A DNA stretch of 64,000 bases, taken from the NCBI RefSeq assembly GCF_003086295.3, contig NC_092043.1, positions 51,240,598-51,304,597 of the forward strand, written 5' to 3'. The translations under genes were made by a program, and so were the position numbers. The stretch is from Arachis hypogaea (lineage: Eukaryota; Streptophyta; Magnoliopsida; Fabales; Fabaceae). The notes beneath the pieces were generated by a model. The model saw only the letters and a program-made list of their open reading frames with translations. It did no database searches and was not told the origin of the DNA. Below, piece after piece: positions 12,004 through 24,269 of the stretch; positions within the stretch are counted from its first letter, which is position 1, and every line of letters begins with the position of its first letter.

Positions 12004-15000
12004 TGTAAGACCCAGAACCTTTAGTAAATCTTATTATGAGTCCATTTCAATTTATTTATTCATTAAAGACTCTAATTTTAAAAATTATTTTATTAAAGCT
12101 AATTAAATCAAGTTTTGATAATTAAATTAAAAATTTTACTTAATTTTATAATATTAATTAATTTTCTATATTTAAATTATAAAATTAGCAGTTGCAAAGA
12201 ATAAAAATTTTATATGACTTAATTTAAATATATGAGATTTTGGAATTCAATACCTTAATTTTTATAAATAAAGAAAATTAATATATTATGTCTAATTCGT
12301 GGATTAGAATATTTATTTGAAAATAAATTTGTAATTTATAATTATAGTATTTTTATAAATATTATTGTTGGATTAAAATAAATTTTTAATTATTCAATTA
12401 CCCCTAATTTTAAATAAAATTACTACACTATCCTTATCTCTTTTTAATTCAGAGAAACCCTAATCCTAAAACTACTCACACACTCTCATTAACCCTAAAT
12501 CAAACACTCAGCCACCACCCTTGTGTCCCCTCAGCACCGAAGCCCTCACCACCCTCCTTACACCAAACACGCACACACTCACACTAAAGAAAGAGAGAAT
12601 GGAGAATAGAAAGAAGAAGAAAAGGCAGGGGAGGCCTTGCCACCATCGATCCACCGCCCTGGGGCTCGCCATCGAGCTGCTTCCCGACGCCGTCCATGGA
12701 GCCACAAGCTCGCGTCATCACCGATCGTTGTCGAGCCACCGTCAGAAACAGAACCGCGAAGGAGAGGGACACGAGATATGAGCCGACGAGAAAGAGGAAG
12801 GACGCGCGCGAGGGAGCTCAGCCGTGGGGAGAGGAGACGCGTGTCTGACCCGTCACCGTCGATCCGTCCAACCCGATCCATCGCCGTTGCAGTCGCCGCT
12901 GGTCGGCTTTGGAGATGCCGTCGTCACCATTGAAGCAGAGGAGAGAGATCTGCGAGGAAGGGAGGACCGCGACCCGTCCGGCCGCCGCACCCAGTCCCCA
13001 TTCGTGGCGTCGGTGTCGTTTTTGTTTGAACCGCCTTCAGATCTGCCGCTGCCGAAGCTTCTGGCCCCACCACTGCCACCGGAGAATGTCGCTGCCGCCA
13101 CTGAAACCCACTGCCGGTAAGGATTTTGAGTTTGGTTTACGTTCTTTTGAGATTCTGGGAGCTTTATTGTCATTGCATGTTGTTACAGCCACTGTCACTG
13201 GAGTTCTGATCGCTGTTGGAGCTCGTCGGAGCCATTGCAGTTTCGTTCCCCCACTTATTCTCGATTTCAGTAAGTTGTTTTACTCCGAAAACTAGTTTAG
13301 TCACTTTTTTACTTTACGTTATTGAGGAATTTGTGGTATTATTGCTTTAGTGGTGAGTTTTGGTCATTTCATATCGCATTTAAAGCTGCGGCTGTTGTTG
13401 TGGCAGCAGTAAGGAACTGTGGTTGAGGCTGTGCTGTTGCGGGCGGTGGGAAAAAGAGTTTATGTCGCGTGGTTAAATCGCAATCGAGGTAGGGCTTTTA
13501 TAAAACTAATTTATTTTAAATTGGAATTGTTATAAATTGATATGATGAGCGAAATACTTTTCTGGTGATTATGTAAGTCTTATGCATTGTCTGGTTAGTC
13601 TTGGATGAATATGGTTGTCTGCTTGACTCAGATAATGTCTGATTTTATTAAAATTGAGATTTCTGATTGGTTTGGCTTGAAACGATTTTTGATATTTAAC
13701 AGTCAGAGTTTTGTTTATTGGAAACTGATTTGGTCTTGAACCAGTTGGAAAGAGTTAAGGATTGGTTTAGTTGGGACCCAAAAAGGGTGGCAAAGTCCAA
13801 GTTTTAGGGGAGATGTTGTCGAATTTTCTATAAAATCTGAAACCTTGTTGAAATGTTATTTAGAAAGTTTTAATTTTGAGGAATTGTATTATTTGATTTA
13901 TTAAGAAAATAGTTATGTTTTGAATTTAATTTGCTTGAGAAAAACATATATTGAGTCCGATTTATTTAAAAAAGAATTACTTTACGATTTTAAAGCACTT
14001 AAGGAAATTATTATATTTTAAGATCAATTTTATATATAAAAATGGCTTATGTTTTGAGTTGGACTTATGAATTTCGTTTAGAGGAGCTTTAATGAAATTA
14101 CCAGAAAAAGGGACTTTGATTGGGTGATGTCGTTTTGTGAGGTTTTTGGAAAAGGTTGAAAGAGTTGGTTTCAAGAATGGAATTGAGATTGATTTTTGAT
14201 TCGAATTTGGTTCAGGACTTCTGATTTCTATTATTTGGTTTTAAATGGGTTTAGAAACTTCTTTTGTATAAATTAAATTATAAAAAAAACAACGATTTTT
14301 TTCAAGAATCTTTACTGAATTTATGGAAATAAGGTCGGTTGTTTTTTCCCTAAAGTCTTGAGACTTTGCCGTGAGTTTTAATTAATAACTTTTGACTTTA
14401 AAGTGATTGAGCTGACGGTTTGAAAATGAATGATTTTGAGTAGTTTAGAAGAGATTTTTAAGTTGGCATGGTTTTGAAGCGGTTTGGAAGTTTTGAAAAG
14501 AAAACTTATTTTAGCAAAATGGTTCTTGGCAAGATGTGAACTAAATACGTTTGTGATTTAAAAGTAAGTGGGCCAAGAATAATTATTGAAATAAGATTTT
14601 GAGCCTGATTGACTGTGGATATTACTGAAAATATAGTGAGGATTTTTGGCCTGGCAAAGATGGTGGTATAATCTCGCTTGCTCAGTGCGTAAACCGTTGT
14701 GCAGGGATGGTGGTTTTTTCCCGCCTACAGTGAGGATGGTGGTTTTATCCCACTCATATATTGATAAATTATTTGGCAAGGACAGTGGTTTAATCCCGCT
14801 TGCGTGTTCCGGGCAAGGATGGTGGTTTAGTCCCGCTTGCTTGTGGAACTTACGGATAAGGATGGTTGTTTAATCCCGCTTCTTCGAGTCAGGTCTGGCA
14901 ACATAACCGACGCATGAGCTCATAGCCAGTAGGACAAGCATGCATCATATGCATTTATATGACATTGTTTGAGTGTGCATATAATAATTGGTTTGCCTAT

Positions 15001-15885
15001 GTGAATAGTTATGTTTAATTGCTAATTTCTCTACTTGATATAACTACTTGATTTTGTTTGAACCTTCTTACTTGTGTTTGTGGCTGAGAATTGGTTGGAT
15101 TGTGATAAAAGCTTTGGCCTAGGGCCGTGGTTGATTATGAGATGGGCTGAATGCTGTGTTTGGTTTGTGTTTTTGGTTTAGAAAAATATGAAAAACTAAA
15201 CTGGTTTAGCATAGACTTAATGAACCTATACTTGGAACAGTTTGGTCATTCATGCTGTCTAGGAAAAAACTTTTTTTTTAAAAAAGAAGGTTTTTAAATT
15301 TTTGAGAAATTAACAGCTTTCCCTTTTAGAAAGGATTTCGGATTTTGAATATTAAATCTTTGGTTTTGAAAAGAAGCATAAGGCGGTTATTAATCACTAT
15401 ACATTAAAAACGATTTTATTTTTGTATCTTATTATAGTAATTCTGTAACCCTACGGTGAGAACTCTTTGGAGGACGATGTTCTCACTCCCCTATAGGTTT
15501 TTCCCTTTTAAAGTTATGGACGACGAAGTTCAGAAGAGCTTATTTCTTTTTGTTTAAACAATACTTTTGTATTGATTTTAGCATTTATGTTTCCCTCGCC
15601 TTTAATTTTACAAGTCTTCACAGGAGGGATAGGATTTTGATTATGTAATGCTTGTAATATTAATAATATGTAGATATATGTATATGTATCTTTTGTAAGT
15701 ATTGTGGTTTGTTTTGTAAATGTAGTTGTATGTTATCAGATAAGAAGTCTCTTGAGTGGTTATACGGTTTAAAATTTTAAACATGCTGATATTTTAGTAT
15801 TAAATATTTTAAAAGTTGTCGTAATACTCGAGCTATCAGAGTGGCGCAGTCGGAAGTGTGACATTTTGATAGTTAGAGTGTTACA
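12004..15885 (+). mobile_element. Solo LTR-like insertion, 3.9 kb, in the LINE
   Basis: It begins TGTAAGACCCAGAACC and ends TTAGAGTGTTACA (TG..CA, with TGTAA/TTACA inverted ends). It is flanked by the 5-bp duplication CACTT (11999-12003 and 15886-15890), which fits a solo LTR. No gag-pol or primer-binding site is visible. At 12430-13300 there is a GC-rich transcribed-looking stretch with many short frames on both strands, taken here as LTR/leader sequence and not genes. The long LTR and the TGTAAGACCC start suggest a Tat/Ogre-type Gypsy element, but that lineage is a guess. Confidence 0.75.
14655..14881. repeat. Six-copy GATGGTGGTTTAATCCCGC repeat in the solo LTR
   Basis: Six imperfect copies of (A/G)GATGGTGGTTTAATCCCGCT at about 14657, 14704, 14733, 14780, 14816 and 14859, spaced roughly 30 to 47 bases apart, with variable linkers. 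The core is conserved while the linkers vary, unlike a simple tandem duplication. Function unknown. Confidence 0.7.
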
Positions 15886-16737
15886 CACTTCTCCAGGATG
15901 GATGATCTCAGTAAATACTTGAGGGTTCCTCTCCTACATTCCAAAGTTTCGAAGCATACTTTCAATGATATCATTAACAAGTTGAATGCGAGATTAAATT
16001 CCTGAATGGCCTCATCCTTATCCTTAGCTGGCAGAGCGACTCTGGTGAAATCTGTTCTTTCTTCTTTACCTACTTATACTATGCAAACTGCTTTGTTACT
16101 TGTCTCTACTTGTAATGTTATTGATCGTAAATGCAGGAGTTTTCTTTGGGGTGAAACTAACAGCTCCAGAGGGATTCACCTTCTAAGCTGGGATAAAGTT
16201 TGCAAGCCTAAAAAGTCAGGAGGGTTAGGTATTCGCCACGCCAGCACTATGAACCACGCGTTCATGGTGAAAGCGGGTTGGGACCTAGTAGAAAGGAGGG
16301 ATTCTCTTTGGGCGAAGGTGGTTCGCTCAAAATATAATGGAGGGAATAACATTATTCCAATAGTGGAAAGGAAGTGACAAGAATCAAATTTTAGGAAAGG
16401 CATTTGCAAATTTTGGCCTGAAGTTCAACAGAACCACATCTGGAGAATTGGAGATGGATCCAAAATTAATTTTTAGAACCATAACTGGGTCCTTGAGTTA
16501 GGGCCATTAGTGCAACATGCTAATCAGGCTAGTTGTAATATTGATGAGCTTAGTTTTCTTACAGACTTTCTTTTGGACACAGGGAACTGGGACGTAGGGA
16601 AGCTGGAGACTTGGCTGGCCGAGGATGTTATTAAAAAGATAGTGGCTATTGCACCCCCTCACCTTGGAAACAAACTGATTATATTGCTTGGAACCTTTCC
16701 TCAGATGGAGCCTTCAACCTGAAGAAGACATACCAGA
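15886..16737 (+). pseudogene. LINE ORF2 middle region, several nonsense codons
   Basis: Continuation of the LINE after the LTR insert: DDLSKYLRVPLLH, then ASSLSLAGRATLVKSVLSSL, then FLWGETNSSRGIHLLSWDK and KKSGGLGIRHASTMNHAF. These are the standard post-RT blocks of plant LINE ORF2. In-frame stops at 16003-16005, 16375-16377 and 16474-16476 replace residues that are Trp in relatives. The zinc-knuckle region after 16737 is frameshifted. Confidence 0.8.
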
Positions 16738-17000
16738 AGCTCAACAGAGACTCTTCTAGTCAGAATGATAGGTTGTTCAGCTTGATCTGGTCTTGGAAAG
16801 GACCCGAAAGGATCCGGTCTTTTATGTGACTGATCTCTCATAGTGCTATCTTGACAAATTTGGAAAGAACCTAACGTCACCTTTTCAACACTGCAACCTA
16901 TCCGCGTTGCAACAGCTGTGACGAATCCATCGTTCATGTCCTTCGAGATTGTCAGTTTGCTAGGAGAATCTGGGTTCCCCTTTTACGTAACGGTGGTCTT

Positions 17001-17762
17001 GTGAGTTTCTTCAATCTGAATCTTTATGACTGGTTGATGCTAAATCTTACCTGGAAAGGAGATCGGCCTTGTCTCTTTGGAGTTACTATCTCCTCCTTAT
17101 GGTATTTTCGTAATAAGTTTATTTTTGACAATGATAATTCCCCAGCTTCTGTGCGGCTGGTTCAAGTAAGGGTATGTCATAGTGAGTTCAATAAACTTAT
17201 CAATAAGTTTCAACATTCACAATCTAATGCTCTGACAGAAAGTAGATTGGTTCGCTGGTTTCCTTCTATAAAGGGCTGTCTCAAGCTCAATGTGGATGAT
17301 TCATTTGTTTCTCACTCAAATGGTGCTACTTGTGGTGGTGCTATTAGAAACCATCCTGGTCGCTTTTTGAAGGGGTTCACTTGCAATTTGAGGAGCTGCT
17401 CTATAATGCAAGCAGAGCTCTGGAGTATTATTCATGGCTTACAAGTTACGACTACTAATAATATCACGAACATCACTGTGGAGTCAGGTTCTATCTCGGC
17501 TTTAAACTTCATCAAGAAAGGGTGTCCTGATTCCCATCCATGTGCTCCTTTGGTTGCTAATATCTGCATATTAGCAAATCGTATTCCTAATATTCAATGG
17601 TCCCATACTCTTCGCGAAGCAAATTTTGTAGCGGATCATCTTGCCAAGAAAGGACATGAGTTGCCTTTTGGTGTCCACCTCTTTAATGCTGCTCCTCTTG
17701 ACATCCTACATATGTTGGTACATGATTGTTTGGGTATTCCTTTTGTAAGGGGTTGTAGTTAA
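17001..17762 (+). pseudogene. LINE RNase H domain, C-terminal part of ORF2
   Basis: A 253-residue open frame ending in a plant LINE RNase H domain: LKLNVDDSF (first Asp), GAIRNHPGRFLKGF, QAELWSIIHGL (Glu), then VESGSISALN, and REANFVADHLAKKG near the end. The third acidic position is Gly where relatives have VE(S/T)DS, so the domain is probably inactive. It ends with TAG just before the A-rich tail. Confidence 0.8.
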
Positions 17763-17849
17763 TTTTTTTGTTTTTGTTGGGTCCTCGACCCCTGTTCATA
17801 AAAAAAACTAAATTATTTTTCAAAAAAAAAACTAAATTATTTTTCAATT

Positions 17850-18100
17850 TAATGTGTTTGATTCATTCAATTGTATTAATTATAACTAATAAATTATGTA
17901 ATTTGATTTGATTAGGATAAATATTTCATCATTTAATATTTTATTTGATTCATTAAATTACATTAATCATAACTTTAAATATTTAATTTAATTAGAGCAA
18001 ACATCAAATTATTTTAAATTTTGTTTGATTCATTAAACCAAATTAATCGTAACTAATTTATTATTTAATTTGATCGAGATAAATATTAAATTATTTAATA
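17850..18100. repeat. Diverged ~85-bp tandem repeat
   Basis: Three successive units each read TTTGATTCATT(A/C)AA.., then ATTAAT.(A/G)TAACT, then ATTTGAT..GA.(A/T)AAAT. Related wording occurs at 175-300 and 1610-1700, so the repeat is dispersed as well. From 18100 to 18700 only AT-rich, T-rich sequence is seen. Confidence 0.5.
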
Positions 18101-19508
18101 AATAATATATAAAGCAAAGAAATAAATGAAATCAATTAAGTCAACTTATTATTTTATATATCCCTTTTCTCTTTCTCTCTATTTTATACTTAAGGTAATT
18201 TATAAAATTTTTTTATCTTAATTTTCCTAATATTTTTTTATGATTTTGTTTTATATTAATTATTTTTTTTATCTATTTTGATTAATAATTATTAAAGGTA
18301 TTATTATTTTATTTAAAGATAATTTAAATTTTTTGTAATATTTTTATAAAAGTTGATTAATAGGTTTTTTTTTAATTTAAATTTTTTTTAATAAGATCGT
18401 ATTTTGATTTTTCTCTTTCACTCTTTGTATTAATTAATTATATTATTAATATTCTATTACAATATATTTTTTATCTACTCCATACATTATCTTTTTTATC
18501 TTCTTTTACTTTTTTTTAATTGTTCTTTTTATTTTATTTTTAATTATTTATTTTACTTTTACTTCTCATATATAAATTTATTATAATTCATCACACGTTC
18601 TTTTTTAATTTAAGTGATTTATTAGGTTATATTTTACTATTGATGCTTTTATTTTGTTTAGTGTGTTTTTTTTAGTCTGTGTTTAATATAATAATCTGTA
18701 AATATCTATTCTATTATATAAAAAATAAATTTATGCGCTTAATGATAAAACTGTCGTGACATCACTGGCATGTTTTTTATGGTGTTTTTCGATTTTTTTT
18801 AACTCGTTAAATTCAATTTATTATAATTTCCATCAATCAATTAATCGTAATTCAAATTGAATGATTATTTTGTCACGAAATTATTATTTCCTAATCTATT
18901 TATGGGCAATACATATATTAATTATAATCACAAATTAAGCTATTTTACATTAAATAACTTATATAATGGTCATCCCATTTATTATCATAAATATTGAATT
19001 AAATATATTATTTTTAATATATTATTTTATATTTTTTAATATAAAATTTTTTTTTTCTGATTTTTAAGTTTATTTTCTTTCTTGGATATATGAATCACTT
19101 TTTTTTTTTCATTTTATATTTTAGATTAGTAAGCTAATTATTAAGAAAAATGTATTTAAAAAATATTAAAACATCACTATTTAAAAAAAAGCTACGTGAA
19201 AAAAAAAGAAAATGAAAAATTAAAATTTCACCATTAAAAAAAACTATTAATATGCGTATGAATGGGACCGGGATTGAGGAATATATATAGATATAAAAAA
19301 TAAAAATTTATTACACGATTGTAGAAGAAAAAATAATTATATATATATAACGAAATAATTATAACAAAAAATAATTAATATATGTGATTTAAATATTTTT
19401 AATAACCAGTAACATAGAGTTTAATAAAATATAATTCATATATTTTTTATTTATGTATATGTATAGAATTATTTATGTATATGTATATATATAATAAGAA
19501 AAACTACC

Positions 19509-19511
<3 letters not shown>

Positions 19512-19563
<52 letters not shown>
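19512..19563. repeat. (TA)n microsatellite
   Basis: Uninterrupted TA dinucleotide tract of about 52 bases in AT-rich spacer left of the MULE. Confidence 0.95.
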
Positions 19564-19567
<4 letters not shown>

Positions 19568-19822
19568 AATTATTTAACAAAATTAATATATAAGGTTATG
19601 GAAAGTCCCATCTAAATTTGACAAGAACAAGACGACTTGCATAAAAATTGTTCTCATGGATAATAAGGTAAGTTTATTATTTTTCATGATACTTTTAAGT
19701 GATGCTAGGTCCATTTTATAAATATTTTTTGTTCATATTTTAAGTTTATTTGATAAGTAAACCCTTGCACGAATCAAAGACAGTGCGATTTTATAGATTT
19801 ATAAGTACTAATAGTCTTTATA

Positions 19823-19884
19823 GAGGTAATGACTAAATTAGTACCCGAAAGATTCAAACGCTGACATTTCGGTACCTCACTATT
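19823..19884. repeat. MULE left terminal inverted repeat
   Basis: Pairs with 25294-25355. The inner part, ACATTTCGGTACCTCACTAT, is identical in both arms. The outer end GAGGTAATGAC is also identical. Confidence 0.93.
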
Positions 19885-22800
19885 GTAATTGACAAAATGG
19901 TACCTGGATAATTTTAAAAATTGACAAATGTGCCCATGTGCTTGTCGGACCGAAGCTCCGGTGAGGACAATGCTGACCTGGACACCGGATTTTGCTGACA
20001 AAATAGATTTTATTTGAGTTGTAATTTTAAATTAAGTAATTTGTTAGCCTAGGTGGAAATAAAATTAATTGAATTTGATTTTGTCCCAAATCAGAGGTCT
20101 TTGCCCTAATCTCCAATTAACAAGTGCTGTTACTAGTTGCTTACTTACTGTGACTTAGTGTTTCACTAGGAGTAAAACTGAAAGGTCACGTAAAGAGGGA
20201 GAGACGTTGCTTTGGAAGCTTGGCGCGAAGAAGAATGAAAATGAGGTGAGAGACATTGTCGAAGTCGGAGCGTCAAGTGTGAGGGTTTGCTAGTGGCATC
20301 ATCGCGTCTCCATTCTTCGCTAGGAACAAACCTACGAAGAGGTAAGTTCGCCTTCATTTCATCGTCTCATTTACGTGGCTTTTGTGGACAGCATTTTGAT
20401 TGTTTTAGTAGTGAGCCATTTTTGTTGTTTGTTTTCTGTGCTTGTAACTCCTTGTTTATTCATTGTATCTTTCCTCTACGATTTTTTAGATGGATTGTAT
20501 AGTTACGTTTGTTTATCATCACATGGGTGCCTTGAAAAGGGATGGGGACGGTAATGTGATATACGATGGGAGTTTAGAAATTGAGATACACAGGGTGAAT
20601 GTAGAGACATGCAATTTATTTTTTGTTGAGGGCTTATTTCTAGACTTTGGTTACCCTGGATACAATGAGGTGTACTGGCTAGAACCTGATTTAGACTTAG
20701 GTAAGGGTCTTAGAGTGCTTAGGACGGATGCTGAAGTTATGAGAATGTGTGAGAGTGTGATGAAGAATGACAACACTGTCCACCTATATTTTGATCACCC
20801 CATTGATATCAACCCTGAAATCATTTATGAAGAAGTCATGTTTGATGGTAGTAGTGATAATGTGGTTGAAGTCAATCCAGCTGGTGATAATGTGAACGAG
20901 GTTGAAGTTACTATAAGGTAGTCGGTCAGGCTAATGAGAAGGAGAATGAAGGTGTGGATGAGACCAGTGGTGAGGTTAATGAATTGAATATGGCTTTGAG
21001 TGTTGTTGTGAAGGAGACTGTGAAGGAGGTTGTAAACAAGGCCACTGTTGATGTTAATGAGTCGAACAAATGTGAGTGTGGTGCTATGAACGAAGCTGTG
21101 AATGACGGGAATAAAGAGAAAGACACTGAAGGACCATAAGCTCCAGAGAAGGGTGTTAAGAAGGTTAAAAAGAGGCATTCAAGACCACCACCTAGTGGTT
21201 TATCCCGAGAAAGAAGAGCTGTCGAAAATAAACAACCTGAGAGTGATCCTCGAGAAACTGAAATGGTAAATGAATCCACATATGAGACCAATGTTAATGA
21301 TGTTAATGATTCGAATGAAGGTTCTGATTTTGGAGAACCAGTTGTGGATGAGGAGAGGCCAGAGGAACCTGTTACAGAAAATGCAACAGGTAAATTTGTT
21401 TTTTTTTTTTTTTTTTGTTAGAGGCTATGTGAATAAGCATTGCATCAATTCTCATGTATCTCAAATGATTCTGCAACAGATAATGTAACACAAACAATTG
21501 GGAGGACCAATACAAGGAGAAATCATCCACGACCTCAACCGTCTTGGCAAAGAATTGTACCTGGAAAGGAGGATGAAGCACCAAGGGTAGAGGTGCCTAA
21601 CCCGAATAGAGAAGGTGGCGAAAGTGAACTGAGATGTACCAATATGAGTCTGAAGAACTCTGTAGCCCTTCTGCATCTGACGATGAAGAGGAACTTGTAT
21701 TTTCTCAACATAATCCCGACACGCCATATGGAAAAATAACTCTGGAGTTGAATATGGAGTTCGAGACCATGGACCACTTCAAAGCAGCAGTGCAGAAGTA
21801 CAACATACGAATTGGGAGACAGGTATTCTATCTTAGGAATGAGAAGAAGAGGTGTAGGGTGATTTGCTATGACCCCAACTGCCCTTGGTTGTGCTAATGT
21901 GCCATGACCAACTACCCAGCATCCTTTCAGATAAAGACATTTGTGGCCGAACATACGTATCCCAGAAGCAACAAGAGTAAGTCAGTCACATGTGCTTGGG
22001 TTGCTGAGGAACTGGTGCCAAAGCTCAGAATCCATCCCAACATGCTGCAGAGGGAGGCACATGAGTGGTTTAAAGTGGAGTATGACATTTCAGTTAAATG
22101 AGAGGATGATGTATAGGGCTATGGACAAGGCCAAAGAAGTTATTGAAGGAATAGATAAAGATCAATACCTAAGGCATAGAGACTATCTGAATGAAATCAT
22201 GAAGGCTAATCCTGGTTAAAGAGCCAACATGGGGACTACTCCACAGCCAGAGGTTGCCTAGGTTTAGGAACTTGTACATCTGTTTGGCTGCTTGCAAGAA
22301 TGGATTTAAAGCAGGGTGTAGACCCTTTATAGTTTTGGATGGGACGTTTTTGAAAGGTTACTTTGGAGGGCAATTACTAAAAGCCGTTGGTCAAGACGCG
22401 AACAATCAACTATTTCCAATAGCGTATGGGGTTGTTGATGCAGAAACTAGGGAAAATTGGAGATTTTTTCTGGAGGAGTTGCACACTGACATAGGGGACT
22501 ACAATGAGAATGACTAGTTTTTTTATGTCGGACCAGCAAAAGGTGATGTGCACTATGACCATGTTGTTGAATTCTTGTATGTTTCTAGAAGTTACTTTTC
22601 GAATGTCTCCTAATTATTTGTGGTCACCATTCAATGCAGGGATTGATACCAGCATTACAGGACGTGATGCCGGGGGTCAAGCACAGATTTTGTTGTATGC
22701 ATATGTTGAGAAATCTGAACAAGAGATGGAAGGATAAGGAACTTAAGGAAGCATTTTGGCAATGTGTAAAAGCAACTACTGATCAAGAGTTCAATGATGT

Positions 22801-23249
22801 AATGGCAACTGTAAAACGGATCAACAAACAAGCATGGGAGTATTTGTCAAAATTTGAACAAGAATAGTGGTCGAGATCAAGGTTTTCAGAATGCCCGAAG
22901 GTAGATAGTTTGACAAGTAATAACTGTGAATCATTTAATTCAACAATTGTGGGTCTGCGGAGAAAGAGCATTTTGACAATGCTTGAGGAGCTTAGGTTCT
23001 ATATCATGAAGACAATGGCAACTCACAAGGACTCACTGATGGCTTACTGATGCGTGAGCATCTTTCCTATCTTTTCCTAGTGAATTTGCATCTAATTTGT
23101 TGAATTTAATAAAGAATTAATTATCTTTTAGCCAATATGGATTCTACTTTGAGTCTTTTGCAATTTTGTTTATTTTAGGTAACATTTGCCTGGATTTGGT
23201 GGAGTTTCTGCGGCACAAGAATCAAAGGAGATGGCAGCGAGGAGCGACG

Positions 23250-23392
23250 CGTACGCGTGACTGACGCGTGCGCGTGATTTGGAGCTTTCCATGGCGACGC
23301 GTGCGCGTGACCGACGCGTCCGCGTGATTTGAAGAATTTCACAGCGACACGTGTGCGTGACCGACGCGTCTGCGTGACATGTGCCACGTGCA
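23250..23392. repeat. GACGCGTGCGCGTGA repeat block in the Athila-like LTR
   Basis: Six degenerate copies of GACGCGT(G/A/C)CGCGTGA, in pairs separated by TTTGGAGCTTTCCATGG-like and TTTGAAGAATTTCACAG linkers. It is strikingly CpG-rich against an AT-rich background. I associate this block with peanut LTR retroelements, which is part of the reason for suggesting Arachis. Confidence 0.75.
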
Positions 23393-23727
23393 GAAAACGC
23401 AGAAAAACGCTGGGGGCGATTTCTGGGCTGTTTTGACCCAATTTTTAGCCCAGAAAACACATATTAGAAGCTGCAGAATGGACTAAACATGTGGTCCCCA
23501 CCCATCAATTGAAGACCTGCTGATTATTTTGATTTAAATTCAAATCTTATTTTTAGGAAAAGATATTATTTTTAGTTTTGGATAATTAGATTTTTAATTT
23601 ATTAGGATTAGTTATAAAAAGGGATTCCATTAGTTAACTTTTCATTCCATTAGATTGGAACTCTGTATATTTTATAACAATCCTAGTTTTTCTCTGAACC
23701 ATGAGCAACTAATCCTCCATTGTTAAG

Positions 23728-24269
23728 TGTTCCGAGGGTTACCTGAGATTGTAAGTCGATCTCGGACGAGATCTTCTGTACGGATTGGAGATGACGGATC
23801 CGGCTTGTGCGTAGCGGCCGGAGCTGTCGTGTCCGACTTGTTGGACTGACAATGCTGCTGATCCTTTGTCACGGGAGGGTGGTGGTACCTGCAAGGGACT
23901 CTGATGCTTAAATTAGCAAGGGTATTAAGTAGGTTTTTTGTAAAATCAGAGTATGAGTTATACCTGGGTGCTCCAGTGTATTTATAATGGTGTAGAGCAA
24001 CCTTCTTTAGATAAGATAAGTTAGTTATCTTATCTTTATCTTTATCTTTCGAGTGAGGTCATCTTATCTTCAAGGGAACCGCCCTTATCTCTATAGGCTT
24101 TGGGCTGCCCTTGGATTTGGGTCGTGTTCCTCTGTTTGGGCCCTTTATTGGGCTTTCCTGGCAGCTTGGCCGAACTCTTTGAGAAGAGGTCGGGTAGTTT
24201 GGTCTGAAGAGGTCGGTCACCTCGTTGCTAATCATCCCGGGTCGGACAGCTCGACCCAGGGTATGAACA
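23728..24269 (+). mobile_element. 542-bp solo LTR (or TRIM-like) nested in the Athila-like LTR
   Basis: Begins TGTTCCGAGGGTTACC and ends CAGGGTATGAACA (TGTT..AACA), flanked by the perfect 5-bp duplication TTAAG (23723-23727 and 24270-24274). It contains a TATTTATAATGG promoter-like stretch and a poly-pyrimidine GATAAGATAAG region. It is the innermost layer of the nest and therefore the youngest of the three insertions. The 91-residue frame inside it is incidental. Confidence 0.88.

Larger units (their letters stand above)
11496..17830 (+). mobile_element. 5'-truncated LINE (L1-type, RNase H-bearing), split by a solo LTR
   Basis: Plus-strand LINE in two parts, 11496-12003 and 15886-about 17830, with a 3.9-kb LTR-like insert between them. 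It starts inside the reverse transcriptase (DLEKAYDRLKW) and so is 5'-truncated. It ends after the RNase H stop in an A-rich tail (17800-17830) that contains a duplicated ACTAAATTATTTTTC unit. Joining the flanks of the insert after dropping one CACTT copy keeps the reading frame: ..SALHFSR, then MDDLSKYLRVPLLH. Confidence 0.85.

Noticed and set aside
12508..13295. Overlapping GC-rich frames on both strands (up to 128 residues)
   Set aside because: They lie in the leader-like part of a solo LTR, overlap in several frames, are Arg/Ser/Pro-rich and match no family; composition explains them.
14655..14881. CRISPR-like array
   Set aside because: Spacing is irregular, repeats are imperfect and the context is a plant LTR; CRISPR does not apply.
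12004..15885. Full-length LTR retrotransposon
   Set aside because: There is no internal repeat of the ends, no primer-binding site and no gag-pol; a solo LTR fits better.
17800..17845. ACTAAATTATTTTTC duplication as LINE target-site duplication
   Set aside because: Both copies are at the 3' tail; no matching copy was found at the 5' edge near 11490.
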